A DNA stretch of 36,143 bases from an uncultured Bacteroidales bacterium (GTDB taxonomy: Bacteria > Bacteroidota > Bacteroidia > Bacteroidales > Muribaculaceae), in contig CAMWLW010000001.1 of NCBI GenBank assembly GCA_947175245.1, positions 1 to 36,143 on the forward strand, given 5' to 3'. The number at the start of each line of letters is the position of its first letter. The stretch's first letter is position 1. The notes under the pieces are model-generated. The model was not told where the DNA came from and did no database searches. It was given only the letters and a program-made list of their open reading frames with translations. Below are positions 7,492-18,451 of the stretch, piece by piece. The translations under genes and the position numbers were made by a program.

Positions 7492-8187
7492 ATGAAGAAT
7501 ATTTATACTTTTGTCAGCATGGTTGCAATAGCAACGGTGATGTCTTGTTCCGGATCTAATAAATTACCTTCTAAGGCTGAAAGTGAGACAGGATTTGTAG
7601 AACAAGATACCGCTTCCTGGATGCCGTTATCATGTAATGATGATACGATTTATGGTAATTACCATTTATTACAGACTGGTTTATTGCAAATATTTAGTGA
7701 AATACCATCTGAATTAGGTATTCTCATGGATGGAAATGAGGCGAAAAAGGGAAAAACGAACGGTATTTTCCCTGCGATATTCAATGCATCTATTCCTATG
7801 GACAATTTTCTGAAAGGAGATACCCTAAAATTCAGTTGGAAATCAGATACAATCATTTGGCGTAACAGCACCAGCATAGAGGTAATCACCTATATTGATG
7901 AGTTTTGTACGATAATGTCGGGTATTGATGCTATTAAGACCGATGATATATTGTCAGCCAAACCGACTAAAATATCACACGATATCAGCTATTCAGAACT
8001 AAACGATAAAAGAATAATATCCACGTTAAAAAAATGGGATGAAGCAGCTATTGATTCGTTGTTTCTAACCTCTGATAAATGCCATATTTTTGATGGGTCA
8101 GTTAGTACGTATGGACGTATAATCATTAAGAATGGCAAATTGACCGAATTAAAATATATAAATGGTATAAGAGATGTTAAATTGTGA
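7492..8187 (+). CDS. Predicted lipoprotein of unknown function, 231 aa
   Basis: The ATG at 7492 (MKNIYTFVSMVAIATVMSC) is preferred over one three codons earlier at 7483 because it directly starts the signal peptide. The cysteine at residue 19 in VMSC-SGS fits a lipobox, so the protein is probably membrane-anchored and periplasmic or surface-exposed. The mature part has no motif I recognise. It contains paired beta-like segments (DTLKFSWKSDTIIWRNSTSIEVITYID) and ends in short charged strands (GRIIIKNGKLTELKYINGIRD). It is AT-rich like the genes at 600-1816 and shares their promoter block, suggesting a common accessory regulon. It lies divergently between porV and pyrG, and a strong hairpin follows. 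Confidence 0.7.
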   Translation: MKNIYTFVSMVAIATVMSCSGSNKLPSKAESETGFVEQDTASWMPLSCNDDTIYGNYHLLQTGLLQIFSEIPSELGILMDGNEAKKGKTNGIFPAIFNASIPMDNFLKGDTLKFSWKSDTIIWRNSTSIEVITYIDEFCTIMSGIDAIKTDDILSAKPTKISHDISYSELNDKRIISTLKKWDEAAIDSLFLTSDKCHIFDGSVSTYGRIIIKNGKLTELKYINGIRDVKL

Positions 8188-8223
8188 AGATACAGCGGTA
8201 GCATTTGACGTGCATAGATGGAT

Positions 8224-8265
8224 CTGCTCCAAAAAACTGGTCATGTGACCAATTTTTTGGAGCAG
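8224..8265. terminator. Near-perfect 42-base palindrome after the lipoprotein gene
   Basis: CTGCTCCAAAAAA (8224-8236) and TTTTTTGGAGCAG (8253-8265) form a perfect 13-bp stem. Inside it TGGTCA and TGACCA extend the stem after a single C/A mismatch, leaving a two-base loop. The A/T blocks in the stem give a U run in either direction, so it probably acts as a terminator. It could instead be a small mobile palindrome. Confidence 0.6.
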
Positions 8266-8357
8266 CATTTTGCGATATACCGTATTATCGCTAAGGAATA
8301 GTCACAATAAGATATATGTTTGGCGGCGGGGAGGTGGGGTTTTACATTCTTTTTTAT

Positions 8358-8365
8358 TAACTTTG
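8358..8365 (+). promoter_or_regulatory. -7 promoter box of pyrG
   Basis: TAACTTTG (followed by C) matches the -7 consensus exactly and lies 41 bases before the GTG start. No TTTG occurs at the usual upstream distance; the nearest (8319-8322) is 35 bases away. Confidence 0.5.
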
Positions 8366-8381
8366 CAACTGATTTTTGTAA

Positions 8382-10034
<1,653 letters not shown>

Positions 10035-10066
10035 AGAAAAAACCTTATAAACCAATCAATTATTAA

Positions 10067-12181
10067 ATGGATAAGAATACACTAATTGGACTGTTGCTGA
10101 TGGCAGGCGTCATCTTCGGCTTCATGTATCTGCAACCCAAGACCGACCCCGCCAGGCAGGCACAGCAACGCCAGGAACAAATCGACAAGCAGAACAAGGC
10201 TGCCGAGGAGGCCGAGCGTGCCGCTCTGCTCGACAGCATCAGGCCCGACGAGATAGCCAACCTGGCCAACACCATAGCGACCGTCGGCGTGGCTGACGCT
10301 GACGCATCGGCCTACACCTACGCCACCACAGGCATCACCCTCGTCAACCGCGACGGCGTGGTGAGCGGCACGGTCATGGTGCCCGGCGCCACCGTCGACT
10401 ATACAGCCGTGGCTACCTCGCAATACCCCGACTCGCTCACCCTCGAGCAGAAGCAGGCCGCCGTCAAGACCCTGCGCGACGCCATGCTCAACGCCGCCAA
10501 GTATCAGACGTTCGCCCGCCATCTGGCCGGCACCGACACCGTGGTGACGCTCAAGAACAAAGTGCTCAACCTCAACATCTCGACCCACGGCGCCTACATC
10601 AACCGCGCCGAGCTGCTCGACCACAGGTACTGCACCTACTTCCCCGACAGCGAGGGCGTGATCGACACCACCCAGGTCGAGATCATCCAGCCGATATTCA
10701 AAGACTACTACTCGTTTGAGATCAACACCGGCTCACAGCTTCTCGAGACCAAAGACCTCTACTTCACCCCCGTTATCGAGAACGACTCGACCGTGCTGAT
10801 GCAGCTCGACCTCGGCAAGGGCGCCAAGTGGGGCATGCGCTACACGCTCACCGACGACGACAGCTATGTCGTGAAGCTCGACATCGTGCAGGAGAACATC
10901 GACAAGATTCTGCCCCCGTCGACTGCCACCACAGCCTTCATCTGGAGCCAGCGCCTGGGCCGCAACGAGCGCGGCCGCACATTCGAGCAGCAGAACAGCG
11001 CCGTCTACTACAAGGAGTCGGGCGAGAACCCCGACGACCTGGGCATGAAGCACGGCAACAAAGAGCTCGACCAGCGAGTTGACTGGATCGCGTTCAAGAA
11101 CCAGTTCTTCTCGACCATCGTCATCCCCCACGAGCAGTTCAATACCGCCCGTCTGAGCCAGCGCGAGCTCGCCGACAACAAAGACCCCCTCTACCTCAAG
11201 GACATGTATGCGCGCGCCACACTCGACTACTCGACCATGACCGAGAACCCCGTGTCGCTCGACATCTACATCGGCCCCAACCTCTACCCGATGCTTAGCC
11301 ACGTCGACAAGACCATCGCGCCCGACAACGACCTGCAGCTCACCCGCGTCATCCCGCTCGGCTGGGCACTCTTCCGCTGGATCAACACCATCATCATCAT
11401 CCCCGTGTTCACGTTCCTGAGCAAGTTCATCGCCAACTATGGCATCATCATCCTCTTGCTCACCATCTTCATCAAGATAATCCTGTTCCCCTTCACCTAC
11501 AAGAGCTACATGTCACAGGCACGCATGCGCGTCCTCGCCCCCGAGATCAAGGAAATCAACGAGAAATATCCCGGCCAGGAGAACGCCATGACCCGCCAGC
11601 AGAAGACCATGGCCCTGTACTCAAAGGCCGGCGCCAGCCCCATGTCGGGCTGTCTGCCCATGCTGCTGCAGATGCCCATCCTGTTCGCCATGTTCAAGTT
11701 CTTCCCGTCGTGCATCGAGCTGCGCGGCCAGCAGTTCCTCTGGGCCCAGGATCTCGCCGCCCCCGACGTCATCTTCACCCTGCCGTTCACCATCCCGATG
11801 TATGGCAACCACGTGAGCCTCTTCTGCTTGCTCATGACCGTGACCAACATCCTGTACACACGCATCAACATGCAGAACCAGCCGTCACAGTCGTCGATGC
11901 CCGCCATGAAGTGGATGATGTACCTGATGCCCGTGATGTTCCTCGTGTTCTTCAACCAGTATGCCGCCGGCCTCAGCTACTACTACTTCCTGTCGCTGTT
12001 AATCACCATCATCCAGACCTACATCTTCCGCCGCTGTGTCGACGAGAAGAAAGTGCGTGAGCGCATGATGGCCAACGCCGCCAAGCCCCGCAAGAAGAGC
12101 GGCTTCATGGCACGCCTCGAGGAGGCACAGCGCCGCCAGCAGGCCGCCCTGCGCGAGCAGCAGAAACGCAACCGCCGCTGA
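10067..12181 (+). CDS. yidC: Membrane protein insertase YidC
   Basis: YidC inserts and folds inner-membrane proteins, alone or with SecYEG. At 704 aa it is at the long end for the Bacteroidetes type. It has an N-terminal membrane anchor (TLIGLLLMAGVIFGFMYL, residues 4-21), then a coiled, charged stretch (QQRQEQIDKQNKAAEEAERAA) and a large periplasmic beta-sandwich to about residue 420. The C-terminal five-helix insertase core starts near 435 (WALFRWINTIIIIPVFTFLS) and includes the hallmark TYKSYMSQARM and SMSGCLPMLLQMPILFAMF-type segments. The tail is strongly basic (KPRKKSGFMARLEEAQRRQQ, ending NRR), fitting ribosome contact. A strong palindromic terminator follows 24 bases after the stop. 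Confidence 0.97.
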   Translation: MDKNTLIGLLLMAGVIFGFMYLQPKTDPARQAQQRQEQIDKQNKAAEEAERAALLDSIRPDEIANLANTIATVGVADADASAYTYATTGITLVNRDGVVSGTVMVPGATVDYTAVATSQYPDSLTLEQKQAAVKTLRDAMLNAAKYQTFARHLAGTDTVVTLKNKVLNLNISTHGAYINRAELLDHRYCTYFPDSEGVIDTTQVEIIQPIFKDYYSFEINTGSQLLETKDLYFTPVIENDSTVLMQLDLGKGAKWGMRYTLTDDDSYVVKLDIVQENIDKILPPSTATTAFIWSQRLGRNERGRTFEQQNSAVYYKESGENPDDLGMKHGNKELDQRVDWIAFKNQFFSTIVIPHEQFNTARLSQRELADNKDPLYLKDMYARATLDYSTMTENPVSLDIYIGPNLYPMLSHVDKTIAPDNDLQLTRVIPLGWALFRWINTIIIIPVFTFLSKFIANYGIIILLLTIFIKIILFPFTYKSYMSQARMRVLAPEIKEINEKYPGQENAMTRQQKTMALYSKAGASPMSGCLPMLLQMPILFAMFKFFPSCIELRGQQFLWAQDLAAPDVIFTLPFTIPMYGNHVSLFCLLMTVTNILYTRINMQNQPSQSSMPAMKWMMYLMPVMFLVFFNQYAAGLSYYYFLSLLITIIQTYIFRRCVDEKKVRERMMANAAKPRKKSGFMARLEEAQRRQQAALREQQKRNRR

Positions 12182-12204
12182 TCGCCCCCCACCACCAAAA
12201 CATT

Positions 12205-12248
12205 AATCCCGCACACTGAGTCTCACGGTCGAGACAGTGTGCGGGATT
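12205..12248. terminator. 44-base palindromic terminator, copy A
   Basis: AATCCCGCACACTG and CAGTGTGCGGGATT form a perfect 14-bp stem with a 16-base inner part (TCTC/GAGA can pair further). TTTTT follows on the plus strand 4 bases later (12252-12256), fitting yidC termination. It also lies 36 bases beyond the stop of the minus-strand gene at 12285. A second copy with one base changed lies at 19696-19739 in the same orientation. Confidence 0.8.
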
Positions 12249-12284
12249 GCTGTTTTTAGCGAATAGGATCAGGTTGTGAGACTG

Positions 12285-14591
12285 TTACCTCACAATCATC
12301 TTGGCGATTGTTTGTCCTTGTTTCACGATGTATGCGCCGGGGGCAAGCTGCCGCAAGCCGGCCCGGTCACAGTTCTTTTTCAGCAAGAAGCCTCCAAGAC
12401 TGTAAACATCGGCCGTTGTATTACCGTCGCTAAAAATCGCATCAATGCCCGATAGTCCGGTGATGATGCACCGGGCCTCGACGCCCGAGCCATCGTTGGC
12501 CGTGGCGGTGATGACACAAGACCCATCCGATTGGATGCTCACCTTGCCGGAATCATCAACCGTTGCCACCGCTTCATCGCTCGACGTCCAGCTCAGTGAT
12601 TTATCAGTCGCATCTTCGGGCATTACAACTGCAACTAATTGGATGTAATCCCCCGCCATGCCGCTCCACACGTCGGGCGTGAGAGTTATTGACTCAACCA
12701 TTACCGGCAAAACAGTGACCTCACAAGTTGCCGAAACCGCCCCGCAGCTGGCCGTAATAACTGCCTTACCGACAGCCACAGCCGTAACCTTGCCCTTAGA
12801 ATCCACCGTCGCGATGGCTTCGTCCGACGAACTCCACGTTACCGTCTTGTCGGTCGCAGCTACAGGCAATACCATCGCAAAAAGAGTGAACTCCTCGCCT
12901 ACTTTCAGTTGAGCGGTCAATTGGCTCAGCGTGATGCTCTCGGCCGGCGTCGGAACGACGGTCACGGTGCAGTTTGCCGAAACCGCGCCGCAGCTTGCCG
13001 TAATAACTGCCTTACCGACGGCCACAGCCGTAACCTTACCCTTGGCGTCCACCGTCGCGATGGCTTCGTCCGACGAACTCCACGTTACCTTCTTGTCAGT
13101 CGCCGTTTCAGGCAATACCGTTGCCGACAGCGTCACTGTCTCGCCTGCTTTCAGCTCTGCTGCGCTTTGGCTTAGCTCGACGCTCTCGGCCGGCGTCGGC
13201 TCTACTGTTACCGCACAATGCACCATTATGTTGCCGCAACCTACATAAACCGTGGTTTTGCCGAGGCCCACAGCCGTAACCTTGCCGTTGCCATCGACCG
13301 TAACGACTCTATCATTGGAAGTACCCCACGTTACCGTCTTGTCGGTCGTGTCTTCCGGCAATACGGTGGCCGTCAGCGTCACGGTTTCGCCCACTTTGAG
13401 CGTCACGGCCGTCTGACTGAGCTCGATGCTCTCCGCCTCAATCGCAGGAGAAACTTTCACGCTGCAGATTGCGGATACATTGCCGCAGCGGGCTCCGACC
13501 ACTGCAGAGCCCTTGCCAATAGCCGTTACCGTCCCTTCCTCATCGATCGTAGCGACATATTCGTTCATCGACTCCCATGTGATGGTCTTGTCGGGCGCAT
13601 TCTCCGGCAATACGGTAGCCGTCAGCCTGACCTTTTCGCCGACCATGAGCGACACGGTGCGGGGATTAATCTCAATGCTCACAGTCACGGTTACCGTGCA
13701 GCTTGCCGAGACTTCGCCACATCGGGCAGTAATCACCGCCTCGCCAACCGCTATCGCTGTAACCTTGCCGTTGGCATCGACCGTCGCGATAGCTTCGTCC
13801 GACGAACTCCACGTTACCGTCTTGTCGGTCGCATCTTCAGGCAATACCGTCGCCGATAACGTCACCGTATCGCCTGCTTTCAACTCTGCCGCTCTTTGGC
13901 TGAGTTCGATGCTCTCTGCCGGGATTGTAGCCGAAACGACTTTTACATAGCAGCATTGGTAAGAATCCCCGTATCGGGCAGTAATCGTGGCATAACCCGG
14001 ACTCACCGCCGTAACCGTGCCATTAGCATCAACCGTAGCCACAGTCTCGTCAGATGATGTCCATGTAACTTGAGGCCACACATTATTATCAGTGAGCGAA
14101 ACGCTTTCGCCTGATTTGAGCGTTACCCTTTCATAATTGAGCTTAGGACTGATAAAAATTTCCGCATTGTAATCGGGAATAGAGGTTTCATGACCCGATG
14201 GAGCGGCAGCGATTATATTGCTGAAATGAACCGCATAACTTCCCGGTATGCTTCCGTTTTTAGCTTTCAGACTCAGATAGAAATAATAACTTATTGCCGA
14301 ATTATCAGCGGTGTAGATAACGTAATTATAAGTATTGTCATTCTCCTTGTGAACTCTCGACTGCAAATTTGAATTATTGAGGATAAGCGTCTCGGAGGCC
14401 AGTTCAACGCTTTCAGGCAGACTAACCGTAAACTGAACCGCCGATGTTTTCATAGGCAGATTGGCTTCAATCTCCAATTTTACCGCGCTTTCACCTTCAA
14501 GGTAAACTACCGGGGAGGAAAAACCGACGGCTCTGACGCTGCCCGCAGTGAGCAGTGTCGCCATTATCAGAATGAATCTTAAAAATTTCAT
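12285..14591 (-). CDS. Secreted cohesin-like / BIG2 repeat protein with T9SS tail, 768 aa
   Basis: A signal peptide (residues 1-21) is followed by a beta-sandwich module at about 22-148. Its pattern (AVQFTVSLPESVEL, NYVIYTADNSAI, YAVHFSNIIAA) resembles cohesin-like domains found in Bacteroidales exported proteins. Next come seven bacterial Ig-like BIG2 domains of about 80 residues (about 150-715), each with the TVTWSSSDEAIATVD-type core. Residues about 716-768 (YSLGGFLLKK, LAPGAYIVKQG, AKMIVR) look like a T9SS type A sorting tail. The protein is therefore probably passed through the outer membrane and surface-attached, with the Ig repeats as a stalk. It starts 5 bases after the 1284-aa gene ends, so they share an operon. 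The cohesin-like call rests on pattern similarity, and other adhesin-type sandwiches are possible. No enzyme domain is seen. Confidence 0.82.
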   Translation of the reverse strand: MKFLRFILIMATLLTAGSVRAVGFSSPVVYLEGESAVKLEIEANLPMKTSAVQFTVSLPESVELASETLILNNSNLQSRVHKENDNTYNYVIYTADNSAISYYFYLSLKAKNGSIPGSYAVHFSNIIAAAPSGHETSIPDYNAEIFISPKLNYERVTLKSGESVSLTDNNVWPQVTWTSSDETVATVDANGTVTAVSPGYATITARYGDSYQCCYVKVVSATIPAESIELSQRAAELKAGDTVTLSATVLPEDATDKTVTWSSSDEAIATVDANGKVTAIAVGEAVITARCGEVSASCTVTVTVSIEINPRTVSLMVGEKVRLTATVLPENAPDKTITWESMNEYVATIDEEGTVTAIGKGSAVVGARCGNVSAICSVKVSPAIEAESIELSQTAVTLKVGETVTLTATVLPEDTTDKTVTWGTSNDRVVTVDGNGKVTAVGLGKTTVYVGCGNIMVHCAVTVEPTPAESVELSQSAAELKAGETVTLSATVLPETATDKKVTWSSSDEAIATVDAKGKVTAVAVGKAVITASCGAVSANCTVTVVPTPAESITLSQLTAQLKVGEEFTLFAMVLPVAATDKTVTWSSSDEAIATVDSKGKVTAVAVGKAVITASCGAVSATCEVTVLPVMVESITLTPDVWSGMAGDYIQLVAVVMPEDATDKSLSWTSSDEAVATVDDSGKVSIQSDGSCVITATANDGSGVEARCIITGLSGIDAIFSDGNTTADVYSLGGFLLKKNCDRAGLRQLAPGAYIVKQGQTIAKMIVR
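12700..13950 (-). repeat. DNA-level repeats within the BIG2 coding region
   Basis: Stretches such as CGTCCGACGAACTCCACGTT recur near 12820, 13065 and 13795, and longer blocks around the GCCGTAACCTT stretches are nearly identical between the fifth and sixth domains. This points to recent domain duplication or conversion and makes the gene prone to length change and misassembly. Confidence 0.6.
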
Positions 14592-14596
14592 ATCGC

Positions 14597-17500
14597 TTAA
14601 CGGATTATGAATTTATGATTGTTTACTATATATATTCCGGCCGAGGGAAGCGTATGGCGGCTGACTCCGACAGGTATTCTCAGTGATCGAGTTATGCCTT
14701 TCAGGTCATTGACTATAACGGTGGTTTCCTCGTCTGAGGTGATGATGAGCGTGCGCCCCTCGGCTCTGATGCTCATGCCGCCGGCCGCCGCGCTGTCAAT
14801 CCCGGCCGAATTGCCGGTGCTCACCTCACAGTCGGGCAGACGGTATAGATTGCCGTTGAAATCGCTGGCCATCACATTGGTCAGGGTCACTGTGTGCGGC
14901 TCCACACCGATGCTCTCCGTGTGGATAGTCGCGAACACCCCATTGGCCGCGAAATTCTCCGTGCCGTAGGCAAGCATACGCAGCGCGCCCGATTCCAACC
15001 GGTGGTTGGCGGCCGAGTGACCCTCCGTGGATGCCTCGGCGAGAGTGACTGACGTAACCGTCAGGCCGTCATCGCCCGTCACGTCAAACTGCACTCCCGT
15101 AAAACGCCCGTCGTTGCCAAACGCCACGTTGATATCGCTGCCGTTCCGTGTAAGCATCAGCGGCGATGCCGCACCCGCGGCCTCGATAACGCGCCTGTGG
15201 TTGCCTGCGGCTGTCTTGGCCGGTGCGCTGTAGCTTATCACTGCGTTGACCACTTTGGTAAGGTCGCCAACAGTGAGCCTGTCGTCCCCGTTCATGTCCA
15301 CAGCAATAAATACCAGTGAGTCGTCAATATCGTTGACCACTCCGCGCGCCGTCAGCACCACGTCGTTGACCGCCAGAACTCCGTCGCCGTTGGCATCGCC
15401 GGGCCTATGATGGGTGAGTACCCTGACTTTACACGTTACCCTGTTGGTATAACCAAAGCGATCCTCCACCGAGTATGTGATGGAGGCTGTGCCTGCGCCC
15501 ACGGCTTTAACCGTGCCGTTTTCTACCGTGGCCACGGCTTCGTTGTCTGACGTCCACCGCTCACTGTCGGCAATAATCACCGCCTGATGCTCGGTTATTG
15601 TAACGCTCAGTTCTGCACTATCGCCGATACTTACACTTAAGCCCGGCTCGCTGATTGTGATATCCGGCAAGCCACGCCACTCCCTGATTTCAGAGAAATT
15701 AGACCAACCCTGAGCTGCGGCATAACTCTCTGCCGAGCCTTCAGGCACATAGAGGGGGCGAGAACCGATATAATCAAATGCCTCCTTATTTACAGATGGA
15801 GCCTCCGGGTTAAGGGAATATACATACCTCACGCTGCCGCAATGTTTAAACGCATTGACACCGATATGGGTGACCGAGTTGGGAATTGTCAAAGAAGTCA
15901 GACCGCTGCAGTAGGAGAAAGCATTGTCGCCGATATGTGTGACCGAATTGGGAAGATTCAAATCGCCGGTCAGACCGTCGCAGTAGTAGAAAGCATTATC
16001 GCCTATTGAGATGACCGAGTTTGGAATTGTCAAAGAAGTCAGACCTCTACAATACTCGAAAGCACTAACGCCTATTGAGATGACCGAGTTGGGAATTGTC
16101 AAAGAAGTCAGACCGTCGCAGTCGTAGAAAGTATTATCGCCTATTGAGGTGACCAAGTTGGGGATAATCAAATCGCCGGTCAGGCCGCTGCAGCCGTAGA
16201 AAGCATTATCGCCGATATAAGTAACCGAATCTCCTATGGTTACCGAAGTCAAGCCGGAGTAGTAACTAAAACGGCGGTCTTTAATAGCTTTTACAGAATT
16301 AGGAATGACAAGCTCTGTCACCTCTTTACCATCAATATATAAGGTTCTATCTTGTCCTATTTGATGGCTAACAAGTTCTTGACGAGGATCTGAATGCTCT
16401 CCCTCGAATTCTATATTACATAATCCTTCAACGCTTGCAAAATCTACCTTATCTATATAGCAATGATCAAAAGACATATCGCCGATAGTTTTGACTCCGC
16501 TTCCAATCTTCACTAAAGTCAAATCCATACAATAGTAGAAAGCACTTTTGCCGATAGTCTCTACCGAGTTGGGAATTATAATCGAAGTCAGGCCCGTACA
16601 GGAGGAGAAAGCCCCGCTACCGATAGTCTCTACCGTGTTGGGTATGGTAACCGAAGTCAGGACCGTACAGCCGGAGAATGCACCATCGCCGATAGATTTT
16701 ACACCTTCTGCTATATCCATTGAAACCAGTGATTTACAACCGCGAAAAGCTTCTTTACCGATAAAAGTAACTTTTGAGAAAGGACTAAATGTTATAGCTT
16801 TAAGGTTCTTGAAATCTTTGAAACTTAAGGCTCCTATGCCTGTAATATTATAGCGTACAGGATCGTCAGGGTCGGTGAGGTCGGTGATACGTTCAGGTAT
16901 TTCATACTCAATTAAAGATGGGTTATTTACACTCTGAATTATCGCTTGACGATTATTTGGATCTTTTATAAAGAGATATGTCATATTTTTATCAGAAAAG
17001 CGTTTGGTTGTAATACTACCGATAGTAATCTCTTTACTTTTTATCCATTCACCTGAAAAATATTCAGGTAAGGACGCATCTTCAGGAAGGGCGAGATGGA
17101 CACGCTCAAATGGGATTGGCGGAACAGGATTAGTACCAAATCCTGTAAATTTCATTTCAGGAGGCGTAATGCTATTCATTTTAACATACGAAAGGAGATC
17201 ACAGCATTGAAAAGCATCGCCTTCGATAAGAGTTACATCTTTGGGAATTTCAATCGAAGTCAAACTGCTGCACTCGTAGAAGGCAAAATAACCGATAGAA
17301 GTGATGTGATCAGGCATTTTGACCGAAGTCAGACTGCTGCAGCCCCAAAAAGTGGATTCTTCAATAGAAGTGACTGATTCTGAGATTATCACTGAAGTAA
17401 AGCTACTGCAACCGTTGAAGGCACTTCTACCTATTTTAGTAACCGAGTTAGGGATAATCAGCTCGCCGGTCAGACCGCTGCACTCAGAGAAAGCACACTC

Positions 17501-18451
17501 GCCGATCTCAGTGACCGATTCGGGAATATTAATCTCTCCGGTCAGGCTATTGCAGCCGAAGAAAGCACGTTCAGGAATTATTGTAACATTAGTTCCAATA
17601 GTTAATGAGGATGAATTAGGGAACAATCCACCTTGGTCATTTACAACCTTCACCCTATTACAACTGCGACCTAAATATAGTTTAGATGCAAAGCAGCCCA
17701 CAAAAGCATCACAATAAATGTCTAATTGACACTCGCCATCCTCAAGAAACAGTTCTGACAGGTACCCGCAGCCTTTAAACGCTTGGCTCTCTATTGTCGT
17801 TACTGATGCGGGAATAACAATTTTGGTCAATGCGTTACAATCCATCAATGCCATCGTTGCCACGGTGGTTACCGTTGATGGAATGACGAAATCACCTGAG
17901 AGTCGCAAGGGCGCAAAATAGAGAGTCGTCATATCGCTTGAGTAAACACAACCGTCGTCGGTGACTAAGGCTTCGGTGGGGTATTTTATTGATATACCCC
18001 ACTCAAAAGGTTTTTTTAGATGCTCGGGATAAGCTGATTTTTCAAGAGAGTTGCAGAGCCAAAAGGCATCCTCATCCATATTTACCACCGAAGGAGGAAC
18101 GACTGCTGATCTCAGGCCGCTGCAGCCGCGGAAGGCCTGAACACCGATATCGGTCACCGTCGACGGGATATAGACCTCAGTCAGGTCGGCACACTTGGCG
18201 AAGGAATAGTCGCCAATCTCGGTCAGGGTATATTCGGTTGTGCCGTCCGAAGGATTTGACGGCAGCCACAGCCGGCCCGTCGCCACATTGCCGGAGGCGG
18301 CCGAAGTACCTGACTTAGTTCTGCACGTCCGTGCGGCTTCATCGATAACCGTGTAAGTCACGGTCTGCCCATCGTAGGTATGCTCGAAGTCGCGCGCCAT
18401 TGCCGGGAGTGCCATCAGCACCCATAGAAGCAAAAAAGCAATTTTCTTCAT
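14597..18451 (-). CDS. BspA-like leucine-rich repeat protein with dockerin-like and cohesin-like modules, 1284 aa
   Basis: Signal peptide MKKIAFLLLWVLMALPAMA. LRR_5/BspA-type repeats of about 23 residues (IPNSVTSIGDNAFYYCSGL pattern) form two blocks, roughly residues 70-410 and 555-905, separated by a non-repeat insert. Then come one BIG2-like domain (about 925-1010), a dockerin-like pair of calcium loops (GDANGDGVLAVNDV and DMNGDDRLTVGDL, about 1015-1075), a cohesin-like sandwich (TGVQFDVTGDDGLTV ... HTVTLTNVMASD, about 1090-1212) and a T9SS-like tail (SAGIYIVNNHKFIIR) at the end. BspA-type proteins are surface binding or recognition proteins; the ligand here is unknown. Its ATG overlaps the stop of the upstream 225-aa gene (TAATG), indicating translational coupling. 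The middle of the gene is more AT-rich than its ends, suggesting mosaic repeat shuffling. Confidence 0.85.
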   Translation of the reverse strand: MKKIAFLLLWVLMALPAMARDFEHTYDGQTVTYTVIDEAARTCRTKSGTSAASGNVATGRLWLPSNPSDGTTEYTLTEIGDYSFAKCADLTEVYIPSTVTDIGVQAFRGCSGLRSAVVPPSVVNMDEDAFWLCNSLEKSAYPEHLKKPFEWGISIKYPTEALVTDDGCVYSSDMTTLYFAPLRLSGDFVIPSTVTTVATMALMDCNALTKIVIPASVTTIESQAFKGCGYLSELFLEDGECQLDIYCDAFVGCFASKLYLGRSCNRVKVVNDQGGLFPNSSSLTIGTNVTIIPERAFFGCNSLTGEINIPESVTEIGECAFSECSGLTGELIIPNSVTKIGRSAFNGCSSFTSVIISESVTSIEESTFWGCSSLTSVKMPDHITSIGYFAFYECSSLTSIEIPKDVTLIEGDAFQCCDLLSYVKMNSITPPEMKFTGFGTNPVPPIPFERVHLALPEDASLPEYFSGEWIKSKEITIGSITTKRFSDKNMTYLFIKDPNNRQAIIQSVNNPSLIEYEIPERITDLTDPDDPVRYNITGIGALSFKDFKNLKAITFSPFSKVTFIGKEAFRGCKSLVSMDIAEGVKSIGDGAFSGCTVLTSVTIPNTVETIGSGAFSSCTGLTSIIIPNSVETIGKSAFYYCMDLTLVKIGSGVKTIGDMSFDHCYIDKVDFASVEGLCNIEFEGEHSDPRQELVSHQIGQDRTLYIDGKEVTELVIPNSVKAIKDRRFSYYSGLTSVTIGDSVTYIGDNAFYGCSGLTGDLIIPNLVTSIGDNTFYDCDGLTSLTIPNSVISIGVSAFEYCRGLTSLTIPNSVISIGDNAFYYCDGLTGDLNLPNSVTHIGDNAFSYCSGLTSLTIPNSVTHIGVNAFKHCGSVRYVYSLNPEAPSVNKEAFDYIGSRPLYVPEGSAESYAAAQGWSNFSEIREWRGLPDITISEPGLSVSIGDSAELSVTITEHQAVIIADSERWTSDNEAVATVENGTVKAVGAGTASITYSVEDRFGYTNRVTCKVRVLTHHRPGDANGDGVLAVNDVVLTARGVVNDIDDSLVFIAVDMNGDDRLTVGDLTKVVNAVISYSAPAKTAAGNHRRVIEAAGAASPLMLTRNGSDINVAFGNDGRFTGVQFDVTGDDGLTVTSVTLAEASTEGHSAANHRLESGALRMLAYGTENFAANGVFATIHTESIGVEPHTVTLTNVMASDFNGNLYRLPDCEVSTGNSAGIDSAAAGGMSIRAEGRTLIITSDEETTVIVNDLKGITRSLRIPVGVSRHTLPSAGIYIVNNHKFIIR
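15840..16255 (-). repeat. Tandem 69-bp LRR-coding repeats
   Basis: About six consecutive 69-bp units encode 23-residue LRRs. The string GGAATTGTCAAAGAAGTCAG occurs at about 15881, 16023 and 16091 in near-identical context, showing recent unit duplication. Such arrays can expand or shrink by slippage while keeping the frame. Confidence 0.7.

Noticed and set aside
15840..17560. Regular repeats that might be a CRISPR array
   Set aside because: Units of 69 bp stay in frame and encode LRRs; there are no unique spacers and no cas genes.
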